Positions 1-6,104 of a DNA stretch of 6,104 nt are shown here, in pieces. The notes beneath the pieces were generated by a model that was not told the DNA's origin, ran no database searches, and saw only the letters and a program-made list of their open reading frames with translations. Both the position numbers and the translations under genes were made by a program. Each line of letters starts with the position of its first letter. Positions within the stretch are counted from its first letter, which is position 1. The stretch lies in contig CAZTCQ010000116.1 of assembly GCA_964612525.1 (NCBI GenBank), positions 1-6,104 on the forward strand, given 5' to 3'. Origin of the DNA: JAGNRR01 sp964612525. Lineage in GTDB: Bacteria > Bacteroidota > Bacteroidia > Chitinophagales > Chitinophagaceae.

Positions 1-1122
1 AGCGCCATACTGCGCATCGTTTTGGTGAAGTACGTTTATGAGGGTAACCAAGATACGTGAGCCAGAACTTCCTAAGGGATGGCCCATACTTACGGCACCA
101 CCGTTTACATTGGTTTTGCTGCTGTCTATGCCTAGTTTGTCCATATTGGCTAGTCCTACTACGCTAAAGGCTTCATTGAGCTCAAAGTAGCTGATATCGT
201 CCATTTTGAGGCCTGCTTTTTCTACTGCTTTGGGTACCGCTAAACTTGGCGCTGTCGTAAACCATTCTGGTGCTTGCTCCGCATCGGCAAAGGATACAAT
301 TTTTGCCAAGGGCTTTAGGCCCATGGCTTCCATTTTTTCTTTACTCATTAATACTAGAGCACTCGCCCCGTCGTTCATAGTACTTGCATTGGCTGCGGTT
401 ACCGTTCCGTCTTTTACAAAAGCAGGACGCAAGGCCGGTATTTTTTCAAATTTCACATTGAAAGGCTCTTCATCATTTTCCATGATGATATCATCACCTC
501 TTCGCTGTGGGATGGTTACCGGTACAATCTCATCTTTGAACTTTCCACCTTCTACAGACGCTTGACTTCTTTTATAACTTTCAATAGCAAATTCATCCTG
601 TGCTTCGCGGCTAATGTTACACTCCGTAGCACAAAGCTCAGCGGCATTGCCCATCATGTATTCGTTGTATACATCAAACAAACCATCTTTTGCCAAACCA
701 TCTACCAACTTACTATCGCCAAACTTTTTACCCCAACGTATGTTGCTATTATAAAAAGGCACATTACTCATGCTCTCCATACCTCCAGCTACTACTACGT
801 CTGCATCACCTAGCATTATACTCTGTGCTGCGAGCATAACTGATTTTGTACCGCTAGCGCATACTTTATTAATCGTAGTACAGATCGTACTATCTGGCAA
901 GCCCGCAAACTTTGCTGCTTGGCGCGCTGGCGCTTGACCTAAGCCCGCTTGCAAAACGTTACCCATCAATACTTCTTGAACATCTTCTGGTTTAATACCA
1001 GCAGCTTCTACAGCTCCTTTTATAGCAAATGAGCCAAGCTCAGTAGCTGAAAATTCTTTTAAACTCCCCCCAAAACTCCCCATCGGTGTGCGCTTAGCAC
1101 TTACGATATAAACTTCTTTCAT
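1..1122 (-). CDS. Acetyl-CoA acetyltransferase (thiolase), C-terminus cut by window edge
   Basis: This enzyme condenses two acetyl-CoA into acetoacetyl-CoA, or runs the reverse thiolysis, in the cytoplasm. It serves ketone-body, branched-chain amino acid or acyl-CoA metabolism. I translated 374 codons with no stop or frameshift. The N-terminal thiolase domain holds the nucleophile Cys88 in NKVCASGTKS, then GGMESMSNVP and TVTAANASTMNDGASA. The C-terminal domain holds NEAF (Asn316-Phe319) and the catalytic His348 in GGAVSMGHPLG. The second catalytic cysteine, in the CNGGG-type motif, should lie a few residues beyond base 1. Relatives are about 392 residues long, so roughly 18 are missing. The wording (CTTINKVCASG, FADA followed by AP) is closest to the mitochondrial ACAT1/AtoB/PhaA group rather than to long-chain FadA. 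The ATG at 1122 begins MKEVYIVSAKRTPMG, the normal thiolase start, behind an A-rich leader without Shine-Dalgarno. A 3-ketoacyl-CoA thiolase with broader chain length is the main alternative. Confidence 0.95.
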   Translation of the reverse strand, partial: MKEVYIVSAKRTPMGSFGGSLKEFSATELGSFAIKGAVEAAGIKPEDVQEVLMGNVLQAGLGQAPARQAAKFAGLPDSTICTTINKVCASGTKSVMLAAQSIMLGDADVVVAGGMESMSNVPFYNSNIRWGKKFGDSKLVDGLAKDGLFDVYNEYMMGNAAELCATECNISREAQDEFAIESYKRSQASVEGGKFKDEIVPVTIPQRRGDDIIMENDEEPFNVKFEKIPALRPAFVKDGTVTAANASTMNDGASALVLMSKEKMEAMGLKPLAKIVSFADAEQAPEWFTTAPSLAVPKAVEKAGLKMDDISYFELNEAFSVVGLANMDKLGIDSSKTNVNGGAVSMGHPLGSSGSRILVTLINVLHQNDAQYGA

Positions 1123-1141
1123 TGTTTTATTTTTTGTGCCT

Positions 1142-1149
1142 CAAATTTA
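1142..1149 (-). promoter_or_regulatory. Candidate Bacteroidota -7 promoter element for the thiolase gene
   Basis: On the minus strand this reads TAAATTTG, an exact match to the Bacteroidota primary-sigma -7 consensus TAnnTTTG. It ends 19 bases before the thiolase ATG, which would give a short leader of about 13 bases if transcription starts 5-7 bases downstream. No TTG (-33) element is present at the usual 17-23 base spacing, so the assignment rests on the -7 box and its position alone. Confidence 0.4.
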
Positions 1150-1200
1150 AGCCTGAAATGAGGATTTTTGTTGGATTGGCGATACTCTTTAGGGATTTGG

Positions 1201-1310
1201 GAATAGCCAATAGGAGTTAGGGACTCAGATTATGAGTACTCAAACTAGAAAGTAAACTGTACTATACTATCCCGCAATAAACTCGAGTGCCTATTGGCTA
1301 ATGGCTATTG
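1201..1310. repeat. Inverted repeat made of 7-base units between helicase and thiolase genes
   Basis: The left arm, read on plus at 1201-1214, is GAATAGC-CAATAGG (two heptamers). The right arm, read on minus from 1310 to 1290, is CAATAGC-CATTAGC-CAATAGG (three heptamers). Eleven bases, TAGCCAATAGG, are perfectly complementary between 1204-1214 and 1290-1300. The 75 bases between the arms contain two perfect palindromes, TGAGTACTCA (1233-1242) and ACTCGAGT (1281-1288). The right arm starts 8 bases after the helicase stop codon, so in the helicase transcript the arms could pair as a long-loop hairpin. There is no U-tract, so it is not a classical terminator. It may be a small dispersed intergenic repeat; that is inference. 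Confidence 0.6.
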
Positions 1311-1317
1311 CCTTCTT

Positions 1318-4300
1318 TTACAAAGAACTGTCTTCCTGCAACTCCATCACTGATATATCCTGATTGGTATCTTTCATAAATTCACAGTGCCTGCAATCTT
1401 CTTTACCACAACCAGTATAGAAATCATGCGCCATGATACGCTCATTGGTTTCGATAATTTGCTTTTTAACAATGGAGATATCTTCTGGTGTAATAGTAAA
1501 TTCGACGGCCTCCGGAATCTCTTTAGTTTCCTGATCTGGCTCTACAAAAACATATTTTGCCTTATGTACAGGCTTCAAATATTTTTTACTCTCGTCTGCA
1601 AGAATTTTATAAAAAACGGCCTGACGCCAATAATCACCGCCTATTATGGTGGCTTTTACTTTCGCTTTGGGATTGGGTCGGCGTAATTTTTTCTTCGCAT
1701 AATCTCCATTCCGATCACCTGTTTTATAATCTATAAATTGAATATCGTGGGTGTGTTCTTCTACTTTATCAATAAAGCCTTTAATCTTTACTCCATCCAC
1801 TACCGCAGATATATGTTCTTCCAGCTTTACATCCTTACACCAGGTATCTATAAATTTATCGTACAAGCCCGTAAGAATTTGTTCGCCATAGCCTTTCTTT
1901 AATTGATACCCTTCGGTAGAAAATTTTGCTCGCTGTGCATACATCTGATGCTCTAGCATTTTATGTAGTTCTTGCTTACTCGGAAAGTTTTGACCATTGG
2001 CTTGCATTTGTACAAAAAAGTCTTCGAGCGTATCATGAATAACGGAACCAAAAGTCATGCTTTCATTTTTGCCACTTGGTGCCCGTAAAATGGATTTGAT
2101 ATAAAATCCAATTGGACAATCTAAATAACTATTCAGTGCCGACACATTCATTGAAAACTTTTCTAATTGCCGATCTACATATTCTTTTTCAAGCTGAGCT
2201 AATTTGACCTCGGTGTTCTCAACATACAAACTAGCAAAGGGAATTAAATCTTCACGACTCATATCATTTTTAATCGTTGCCTCTTCAAACTCTTTTTGAT
2301 TTTCTCCATACAATTCATTTACAAAGGCAGTTGGGCTTTGTGGTTTCCCTTTTTCGTTTAGTTTATAATAGCTCACGTACACTTGTTTTTTAGCCCGTGT
2401 GAGACCTACAAAAAATAAGCGCCGCAGTTCTTCCATATCATTTTCATCCGTTGTGACTTGATTAATATTCGGTGGAATTTTTACGCTATACTGCCCTCCT
2501 TTCTTTTTCTTTTCCCACTGACTTTCTATACAGCCTGCCAAAAAAACATGCTCGTACTCTCGACCCTTGGCACCATGGTAGGTATACAACTGCACACTTT
2601 TTTCATTCCCAAATACTTTGGTATAGTTCAACTTTACATCATTCTCCTCAAAGGCTTTTACGTTTTCTAAAAACACCTCTAGCGTTACGTCCGGACGCCG
2701 CTCACTTTCATCTTTTATTAAATCATAAATGCTGTTGAGCAATTCTAGCTTTTCAAACTTGTCATCACTTTTTAAAATGTAATCTACCAGTTTTAATTTA
2801 TGGCTTACAATATCCATTAAGCGGTATAAGCTATTATTTGCCTTGGCTTTGATCAAATGCTCCAGGAGCATAACAGCATCTAGAATCTTATTCGCACTTT
2901 GATTAAACAAGGTATAACTCTCGCCATCTTTTTCTTCGATTACAAACTGCCGTAAAGATTTGCGATTGACTTTCTTTTTTCCTCTATTAAAATTGTAACA
3001 ATCTATGTATAGTTTGGATACATCCTGCGCTGCAATCCCGAATAAATCAAAATGTAAAATCTCAAATAATAAGTCATCCTCAGAATAAGGAAACCTATTT
3101 TCCAGCTCTAAATATTTTAAAATTGAAAGCACCTGTTTGGTAAATACGTAGTGCAATAGGCTAGTACTCGCCTTGGTATAAAAAGATATCTCAAGTTTAT
3201 TTAAATACTCACCCAAGGTGGTGCATTCTGCATTTTTTGTAAAGAGCACGGCAATTTCATTATGTGGCACCCCACTATCAATAAGCGCTTTAATTTTATT
3301 GGCAATGAAAGCAAATTCATAATGCGGGTTATGATGTTGCAGTATAATGGGTTGACTATTTAGCTTAGTATCTTGAGTTTGAAAAGATTCTAAATCTTTG
3401 CTGAGTCCCTTCATTTCATAAATTAGGCGCTGCTTATTATTATGAATCAATTCAGTAGCCTTATCTAAAATGCCCTGATAGGATCGGTAATTTGTTTTTA
3501 AACTTACCTCGGTTAATCCATGCTCAATATACTTAGCTCTATACTCAGAAAGGTTAGCCAGATTAGCACCCTGAAAACGATAAATCGCTTGATCGTCATC
3601 GCCCACCACAAACACATTGGGGCTAGGATCATAATTGCTCAATAAGTTTACCAATTCTAGCTGCGTGCCATTGGTATCCTGCATTTCATCTACTAGCAAA
3701 AACTGAAAACGTTCTTGCAAATCAAATAGTACGCTTTCATCTTTTTTCAATAAATCAATAACCCAAAGTATCATATCGGCAAATTCATAGCGATTGTGCT
3801 CTAGCAGTATTTTTTGATATTCATTGTACACCTTGGCGCCTTGAATTGTTTTTTCAAAAGCTTTGACTTTCGGTTTGGCATCAGATTTTAGCTGCCCCTT
3901 TGTTTTTCCTCTAGTAGAAATATTGGCCGGATCATTTTTAAATTCTTCTAAATGTCTCTCCGTGCGTTGAATCAACTCATGGCTTGTCCAACCTTCTTGC
4001 TTTATTTTTCTGAACAGATTTTTTAAATAACCTATGCTCTTGGTGGGTTTTTTAGGATTATAAAACAGATTTTCCTTGGGCATGCGTTTCACCAAATCCG
4101 TCATATACTTTAACTCCTCTAACTCACTGACCAATTCTAGATTATCTTTTTTGAAATGGTGGAGATTATTTTGAATGACCTCGCTACAAAAAGAATGGTA
4201 GGTATGCACGTTTATATGCCGCGCAATTTGCGGACCCACTAATTTAAACAAACGGTCTCGCATATTTTTTTGACCTTCATCCGTAAACGTAAGACACAAG

Positions 4301-4485
4301 ATATTTTGCGGTTGCACCTGTGCTTCAGTACGTAAAAGATTAGCAATCCGCATAGACAGTATCTGCGTTTTACCCGTACCGGGACCGGCTAATACTAGCA
4401 CTGGACCATAGATGGCATCGACCGCTTTTTTTTGCTCTGGGTTTAGTCGTTCATATTCTTTTAGAAACAGGGCGTCTTTATTCAT
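1318..4485 (-). CDS. UvrD/Rep-type SF1A helicase fused to RecB-like PD-(D/E)XK nuclease
   Basis: A 1055-residue ATP-driven DNA translocase/helicase with its own C-terminal nuclease, presumably acting on DNA ends or in repair. The motor is complete: Q-motif LNPEQKKAV (14-22), Walker A AGPGTGKT (33-40), motif Ia LTFTDEG (65-71), Ib VHTYHSF (93-99), Walker B VDEMQD (265-270), motif III VGDDDQAIYRFQGA (294-307), IV TNYRS (331-335), V YHGAKGREYEHVFL (636-649) and VI RRLFFVGLTRA (688-698). Residues about 110-240 and 400-620 are the 1B and 2B insertions. The nuclease begins with SALNSYLDCPIGFY (782-795), then His817 in GSVIHDTLE, Asp906 in GFID, Asp919 and Lys921 in DYKTG, and QAVFY (955-959). Cys790, Cys1026, Cys1031 and Cys1034 are placed for an AddB/Cas4-like Fe-S cluster. 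The start ATG at 4485 is 13 codons before the Q-motif, with no Shine-Dalgarno. The layout resembles actinobacterial AdnA/AdnB, but no partner gene lies beside it. Substrate and partners are unknown. Confidence 0.95.
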   Translation of the reverse strand: MNKDALFLKEYERLNPEQKKAVDAIYGPVLVLAGPGTGKTQILSMRIANLLRTEAQVQPQNILCLTFTDEGQKNMRDRLFKLVGPQIARHINVHTYHSFCSEVIQNNLHHFKKDNLELVSELEELKYMTDLVKRMPKENLFYNPKKPTKSIGYLKNLFRKIKQEGWTSHELIQRTERHLEEFKNDPANISTRGKTKGQLKSDAKPKVKAFEKTIQGAKVYNEYQKILLEHNRYEFADMILWVIDLLKKDESVLFDLQERFQFLLVDEMQDTNGTQLELVNLLSNYDPSPNVFVVGDDDQAIYRFQGANLANLSEYRAKYIEHGLTEVSLKTNYRSYQGILDKATELIHNNKQRLIYEMKGLSKDLESFQTQDTKLNSQPIILQHHNPHYEFAFIANKIKALIDSGVPHNEIAVLFTKNAECTTLGEYLNKLEISFYTKASTSLLHYVFTKQVLSILKYLELENRFPYSEDDLLFEILHFDLFGIAAQDVSKLYIDCYNFNRGKKKVNRKSLRQFVIEEKDGESYTLFNQSANKILDAVMLLEHLIKAKANNSLYRLMDIVSHKLKLVDYILKSDDKFEKLELLNSIYDLIKDESERRPDVTLEVFLENVKAFEENDVKLNYTKVFGNEKSVQLYTYHGAKGREYEHVFLAGCIESQWEKKKKGGQYSVKIPPNINQVTTDENDMEELRRLFFVGLTRAKKQVYVSYYKLNEKGKPQSPTAFVNELYGENQKEFEEATIKNDMSREDLIPFASLYVENTEVKLAQLEKEYVDRQLEKFSMNVSALNSYLDCPIGFYIKSILRAPSGKNESMTFGSVIHDTLEDFFVQMQANGQNFPSKQELHKMLEHQMYAQRAKFSTEGYQLKKGYGEQILTGLYDKFIDTWCKDVKLEEHISAVVDGVKIKGFIDKVEEHTHDIQFIDYKTGDRNGDYAKKKLRRPNPKAKVKATIIGGDYWRQAVFYKILADESKKYLKPVHKAKYVFVEPDQETKEIPEAVEFTITPEDISIVKKQIIETNERIMAHDFYTGCGKEDCRHCEFMKDTNQDISVMELQEDSSL

Positions 4486-4550
4486 ATAGAAGCCTAAAGG
4501 TAATTACGTACTGTGTAAGGAGATTATGTATTGGGGAGAATGTTTGTACT

Positions 4551-4578
4551 CAACGGTAATTGAAATCAAACTATCCAA
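4551..4578 (-). promoter_or_regulatory. Candidate promoter for the helicase-nuclease gene
   Basis: On the minus strand TTG (4578-4576) is followed after exactly 17 bases by TACCGTTG (4558-4551). This matches the Bacteroidota pattern TTG-N17-23-TAnnTTTG with one mismatch in the -7 box. It lies downstream of the terminator of the preceding gene and would give a leader of about 60 bases before the ATG at 4485. A second near match, TACCTTTA at about 4494-4501, is too close to the start to be preferred. This is pattern matching only. Confidence 0.35.
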
Positions 4579-4600
4579 TATCTTCTTAAAAGATTCGCAC

Positions 4601-4630
4601 AAAAAAATCCCCACGACCTGCGTGGGGATT
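4601..4630 (-). terminator. Rho-independent terminator of the porP-like gene
   Basis: A perfect 10-base-pair stem (4606-4615 with 4621-4630, AATCCCCACG and its complement) encloses a 5-base loop. On the minus strand it is followed directly by a further run of five T (4605-4601). It begins 22 bases after the stop codon of the PorP/SprF-like gene and separates that gene from the helicase. The reverse orientation has only a weak, interrupted T-rich stretch, so it serves the minus strand. Confidence 0.9.
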
Positions 4631-4651
4631 CAATTTTAATATTTTTATGTT

Positions 4652-5683
4652 TTAAAATTTAGGACAAGCGAAGTTGTACTCTTTTGTTTCATTTGATATG
4701 AAACAACCATTATAAATTAATGATATTTCTAATGCTCCTTGACCTTGCGTAGCTTCCGTTAAGCTAGAAAGATTCACGTCATAAGAGAAACCAAGCTTTG
4801 CTTTGGTCCACTCAAAACCTATATAAGGAGCAATTGCGTCATTATAACGATACCAAGCACCTAGATAAAATACAGTACTTTTCAAATTGTCTTCGTGATA
4901 TGGATTCAATACAAATCCAGCAGCACCACCTACTAATACTTCGTAAGCTTTTCCTTGCTGCTGATACGCACCGCTTCCGTACAAAATCATATTGTCATTC
5001 ATTTCAAATGAACCACCTAGTGTAGCCGTTAGTCTTGAATGTAATTTAAAATCATCGCCTAAGAAGGTTTCCGTAGGACGAGTTATATGATAATAAGAAA
5101 GGCCACCATAAATATTAGTATGATCGCTTATGGCACCTGTGTACATAATTCCTGCATTAAAATCAGGATAAGGATCCATAGTTCCTAAATTTTCACCACT
5201 TGGCCGAATTACCGTACCCGTAGTTGGCTCAAACATACTTTCGAACGTAAGATTTTGTACATCTAAACTTTTTTGAACCAAGTAGCCTTGTACTCCTAAT
5301 GATAAAGTTTGCGGTCTATCTGGGTCGTCGCTCAATCTTTTGTGATAAGCTAGTGATAAACCGGCTGTTACATTTTGCAAAGCACCTGAACCTGACTTGT
5401 CATACAAACCTAAAATTCCAACTCCCAAAGCATCACCGTTCAATTTATCTTTTAATAAAGACATATCGTAGGAAACAGTTCCTGTTAAATAAGGTGTAGC
5501 ATTAATCGCTCCCCACTGATCGCGATAATTGGCAGACAAACGCCAATCACAATTTACCAAGCCAGTATTTGCTGGGTTCATGGTAAGCGGCGAAGTGAAA
5601 TATTGTGTAAAGTGTACATCCTGCCCGATCGCTTGGAAAGAGAGGAAAATACAAAGGGTAAAAATTAATTTTTTCATGTGCAT
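4652..5683 (-). CDS. PorP/SprF family type IX secretion system outer-membrane protein
   Basis: PorP/SprF proteins are outer-membrane beta-barrels of the type IX secretion system. PorP works with the PorK-L-M-N core, and SprF is needed to deliver the gliding adhesin SprB. This 343-residue protein has a signal peptide, MKKLIFTLCIFLSFQAIG (3-20), with likely cleavage before Gln21. The family opening follows: QDVHFTQYFTSPLTMNPANTG (21-41, read as two pieces, QDVHFTQYF and SPLTMNPANTG), then RLSANYRDQWGAI (48-60) and a Tyr-containing first strand. The rest alternates short polar turns with aromatic beta-strands, and the chain ends in CPKF. Length fits the family (about 300-350). The ATG at 5683 gives MHMKK; the ATG at 5677 gives a more usual MKK start, and I cannot decide between them. 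Cysteines are at 11, 45, 327 and 340. It sits alone behind an AT-rich 151-base leader and ends at its own terminator. Whether it acts in gliding, in secretion or as a paralogue of unknown cargo cannot be told. Confidence 0.93.
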   Translation of the reverse strand: MHMKKLIFTLCIFLSFQAIGQDVHFTQYFTSPLTMNPANTGLVNCDWRLSANYRDQWGAINATPYLTGTVSYDMSLLKDKLNGDALGVGILGLYDKSGSGALQNVTAGLSLAYHKRLSDDPDRPQTLSLGVQGYLVQKSLDVQNLTFESMFEPTTGTVIRPSGENLGTMDPYPDFNAGIMYTGAISDHTNIYGGLSYYHITRPTETFLGDDFKLHSRLTATLGGSFEMNDNMILYGSGAYQQQGKAYEVLVGGAAGFVLNPYHEDNLKSTVFYLGAWYRYNDAIAPYIGFEWTKAKLGFSYDVNLSSLTEATQGQGALEISLIYNGCFISNETKEYNFACPKF

Positions 5684-5834
5684 TCTATTTTGGATAATTT
5701 CAGAAAAGCGCTGCTCTACATTAGTAACAGACTTTCAGAATTATATATTTAAAGATATTTTGAATTATTGAATTAAAAAAATATTGTTAACATTAATAAG
5801 ACGTATCTAAAGGAGGATTCGTTGGTACAAGTAG
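5684..5834. other. AT-rich intergenic leader of the porP-like gene
   Basis: This gap separates the dioxygenase stop from the porP-like start. Its middle (about 5735-5795) is almost pure A/T. On the minus strand TATCTTTA (5757-5750) matches seven of the eight positions of TAnnTTTG and would leave a leader of roughly 65 bases, but no TTG precedes it at the right distance. I see no terminator hairpin for the dioxygenase gene, so read-through into the porP-like gene is possible. Confidence 0.4.
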
Positions 5835-6104
5835 CTATTCTGTAAATCGCTCATCGGTCTCCATCACGTGATTACATTTTTTGCAGGTTCTCAACTCTTC
5901 GCTTCCATAAAACTCTCTAAAGCGTGGCTGAAAGTCATTTTCTATATCTTTTAGCTCAAAAAACGTTTCATGCAACTTCTCATTACACTCGTCGCAAAAC
6001 CACATTAACCCATCCTTAAAACCTTTACCTTGACGAACTCGCTCGATCACCAATCCAATAGAATTTGCTTCTCTGGCCGGATTATGAGGAGTTTTAGCAG
6101 GGTG
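5835..6104 (-). CDS. nbaC: 3-hydroxyanthranilate 3,4-dioxygenase, C-terminal half (cut by window edge)
   Basis: This non-haem Fe(II) cupin enzyme opens the ring of 3-hydroxyanthranilate with O2. The product, 2-amino-3-carboxymuconate semialdehyde, cyclises to quinolinate for NAD synthesis or is degraded further. The window holds the last 89 codons, open through base 6104. The family is about 175-180 residues, so about half is missing. Visible are the iron-ligand histidine and substrate-binding arginine in PHNPAR (His codon 6086-6084) and the substrate-binding glutamate in LVIER (codon 6044-6042). Two CxxC pairs follow, CDEC and CKKC, 34 residues apart (second Cys of the first pair to first Cys of the second). 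This is the same spacing as the rubredoxin-like metal site of the Cupriavidus enzyme (Cys125/128 and 162/165). Human-type enzymes lack that site. An apparent TTG start at 6053 is internal: coding similarity continues upstream of it. Other kynurenine-pathway genes may lie beyond the right edge. Confidence 0.94.
   Translation of the reverse strand, partial: HPAKTPHNPAREANSIGLVIERVRQGKGFKDGLMWFCDECNEKLHETFFELKDIENDFQPRFREFYGSEELRTCKKCNHVMETDERFTE

Noticed and set aside
206..813. Two plus-strand open frames (206-565 and 562-813) with ATG starts
   Set aside because: They lie antisense to the clean, motif-rich thiolase frame, resemble no family I know, and their composition is explained by the opposite-strand codons.
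1387..2738. Plus-strand open frames at 1387-1686, 2458-2670 and 2472-2738
   Set aside because: They are antisense to conserved parts of the helicase-nuclease; two of them overlap each other in different frames, which is typical of chance openings.
1227..4576. Shared words in the two gaps flanking the helicase (AGATTATG at 1227 and 4521, GTACTCAA at 1236 and 4546, ACTATCC at 1266 and 4570) in the same order
   Set aside because: The spacings differ (1 versus 17 bases and 22 versus 16 bases), and about one shared 8-mer is expected by chance between two AT-rich gaps of this size, so flanking direct repeats or transposition are not supported.
4798..5771. Plus-strand open frames at 4798-5025, 5299-5499 and 5529-5771
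   Set aside because: They are antisense to the PorP/SprF-like gene with no recognisable domain or signal; the last runs into the AT-rich leader.
5785..5792. TGTTAACA palindrome followed by a T-run on the minus strand, considered as a dioxygenase terminator
   Set aside because: The palindrome has no loop and is AT-rich; it could not form a stable terminator stem.
5809..5816. AAAGGAGG on the plus strand, a perfect Shine-Dalgarno-like string
   Set aside because: It is followed by only a seven-codon TTG frame ending in TAA. Genes of this phylum rarely use Shine-Dalgarno sites, and no plus-strand gene follows.
5835..6053. A separate 72-residue zinc-ribbon-like protein starting at a TTG codon
   Set aside because: The frame stays open to the window edge, and the 17 codons upstream continue the dioxygenase sequence with the iron-ligand histidine (PHNPAR), so this is only the tail of a longer gene.

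Overview
The window suggests a member of the Bacteroidota. A PorP/SprF-type outer-membrane protein of the type IX secretion system occurs essentially only in that phylum. None of the starts has a Shine-Dalgarno sequence; the leaders are A/T-rich. The best promoter match is the phylum's TAnnTTTG -7 element, and base composition is AT-rich. I cannot place it below phylum.

All four genes lie on the minus strand, so the order of transcription is from high to low coordinates. (1) 5835-6104 is the C-terminal half of 3-hydroxyanthranilate 3,4-dioxygenase (kynurenine pathway to quinolinate/NAD), cut by the right edge. (2) 4652-5683 is a PorP/SprF family outer-membrane beta-barrel with a signal peptide, followed by a strong intrinsic terminator at 4601-4630. 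(3) 1318-4485 is a 1055-residue single-chain helicase-nuclease: a complete UvrD/Rep-type SF1A motor fused to a RecB-like PD-(D/E)XK nuclease with four cysteines placed for an Fe-S cluster. (4) 1-1122 is an acetyl-CoA acetyltransferase (ACAT1/AtoB-like thiolase) that lacks only its last approximately 18 residues at the left edge.

The genes do not look like one functional system. The gaps of 151, 166 and 195 bases, the terminator after the porP-like gene and the separate candidate promoters indicate mostly independent units. They are two housekeeping metabolic enzymes, one secretion/surface protein and one DNA-repair-type enzyme. The only non-coding structure of note is an inverted repeat built from 7-base units between the helicase and the thiolase (1201-1310). 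There is no gene-free stretch over 300 bases, and I see no tRNA, rRNA, CRISPR array or insertion sequence. I did not find a convincing undescribed system; the helicase-nuclease and the heptamer inverted repeat are the items most worth a second look.
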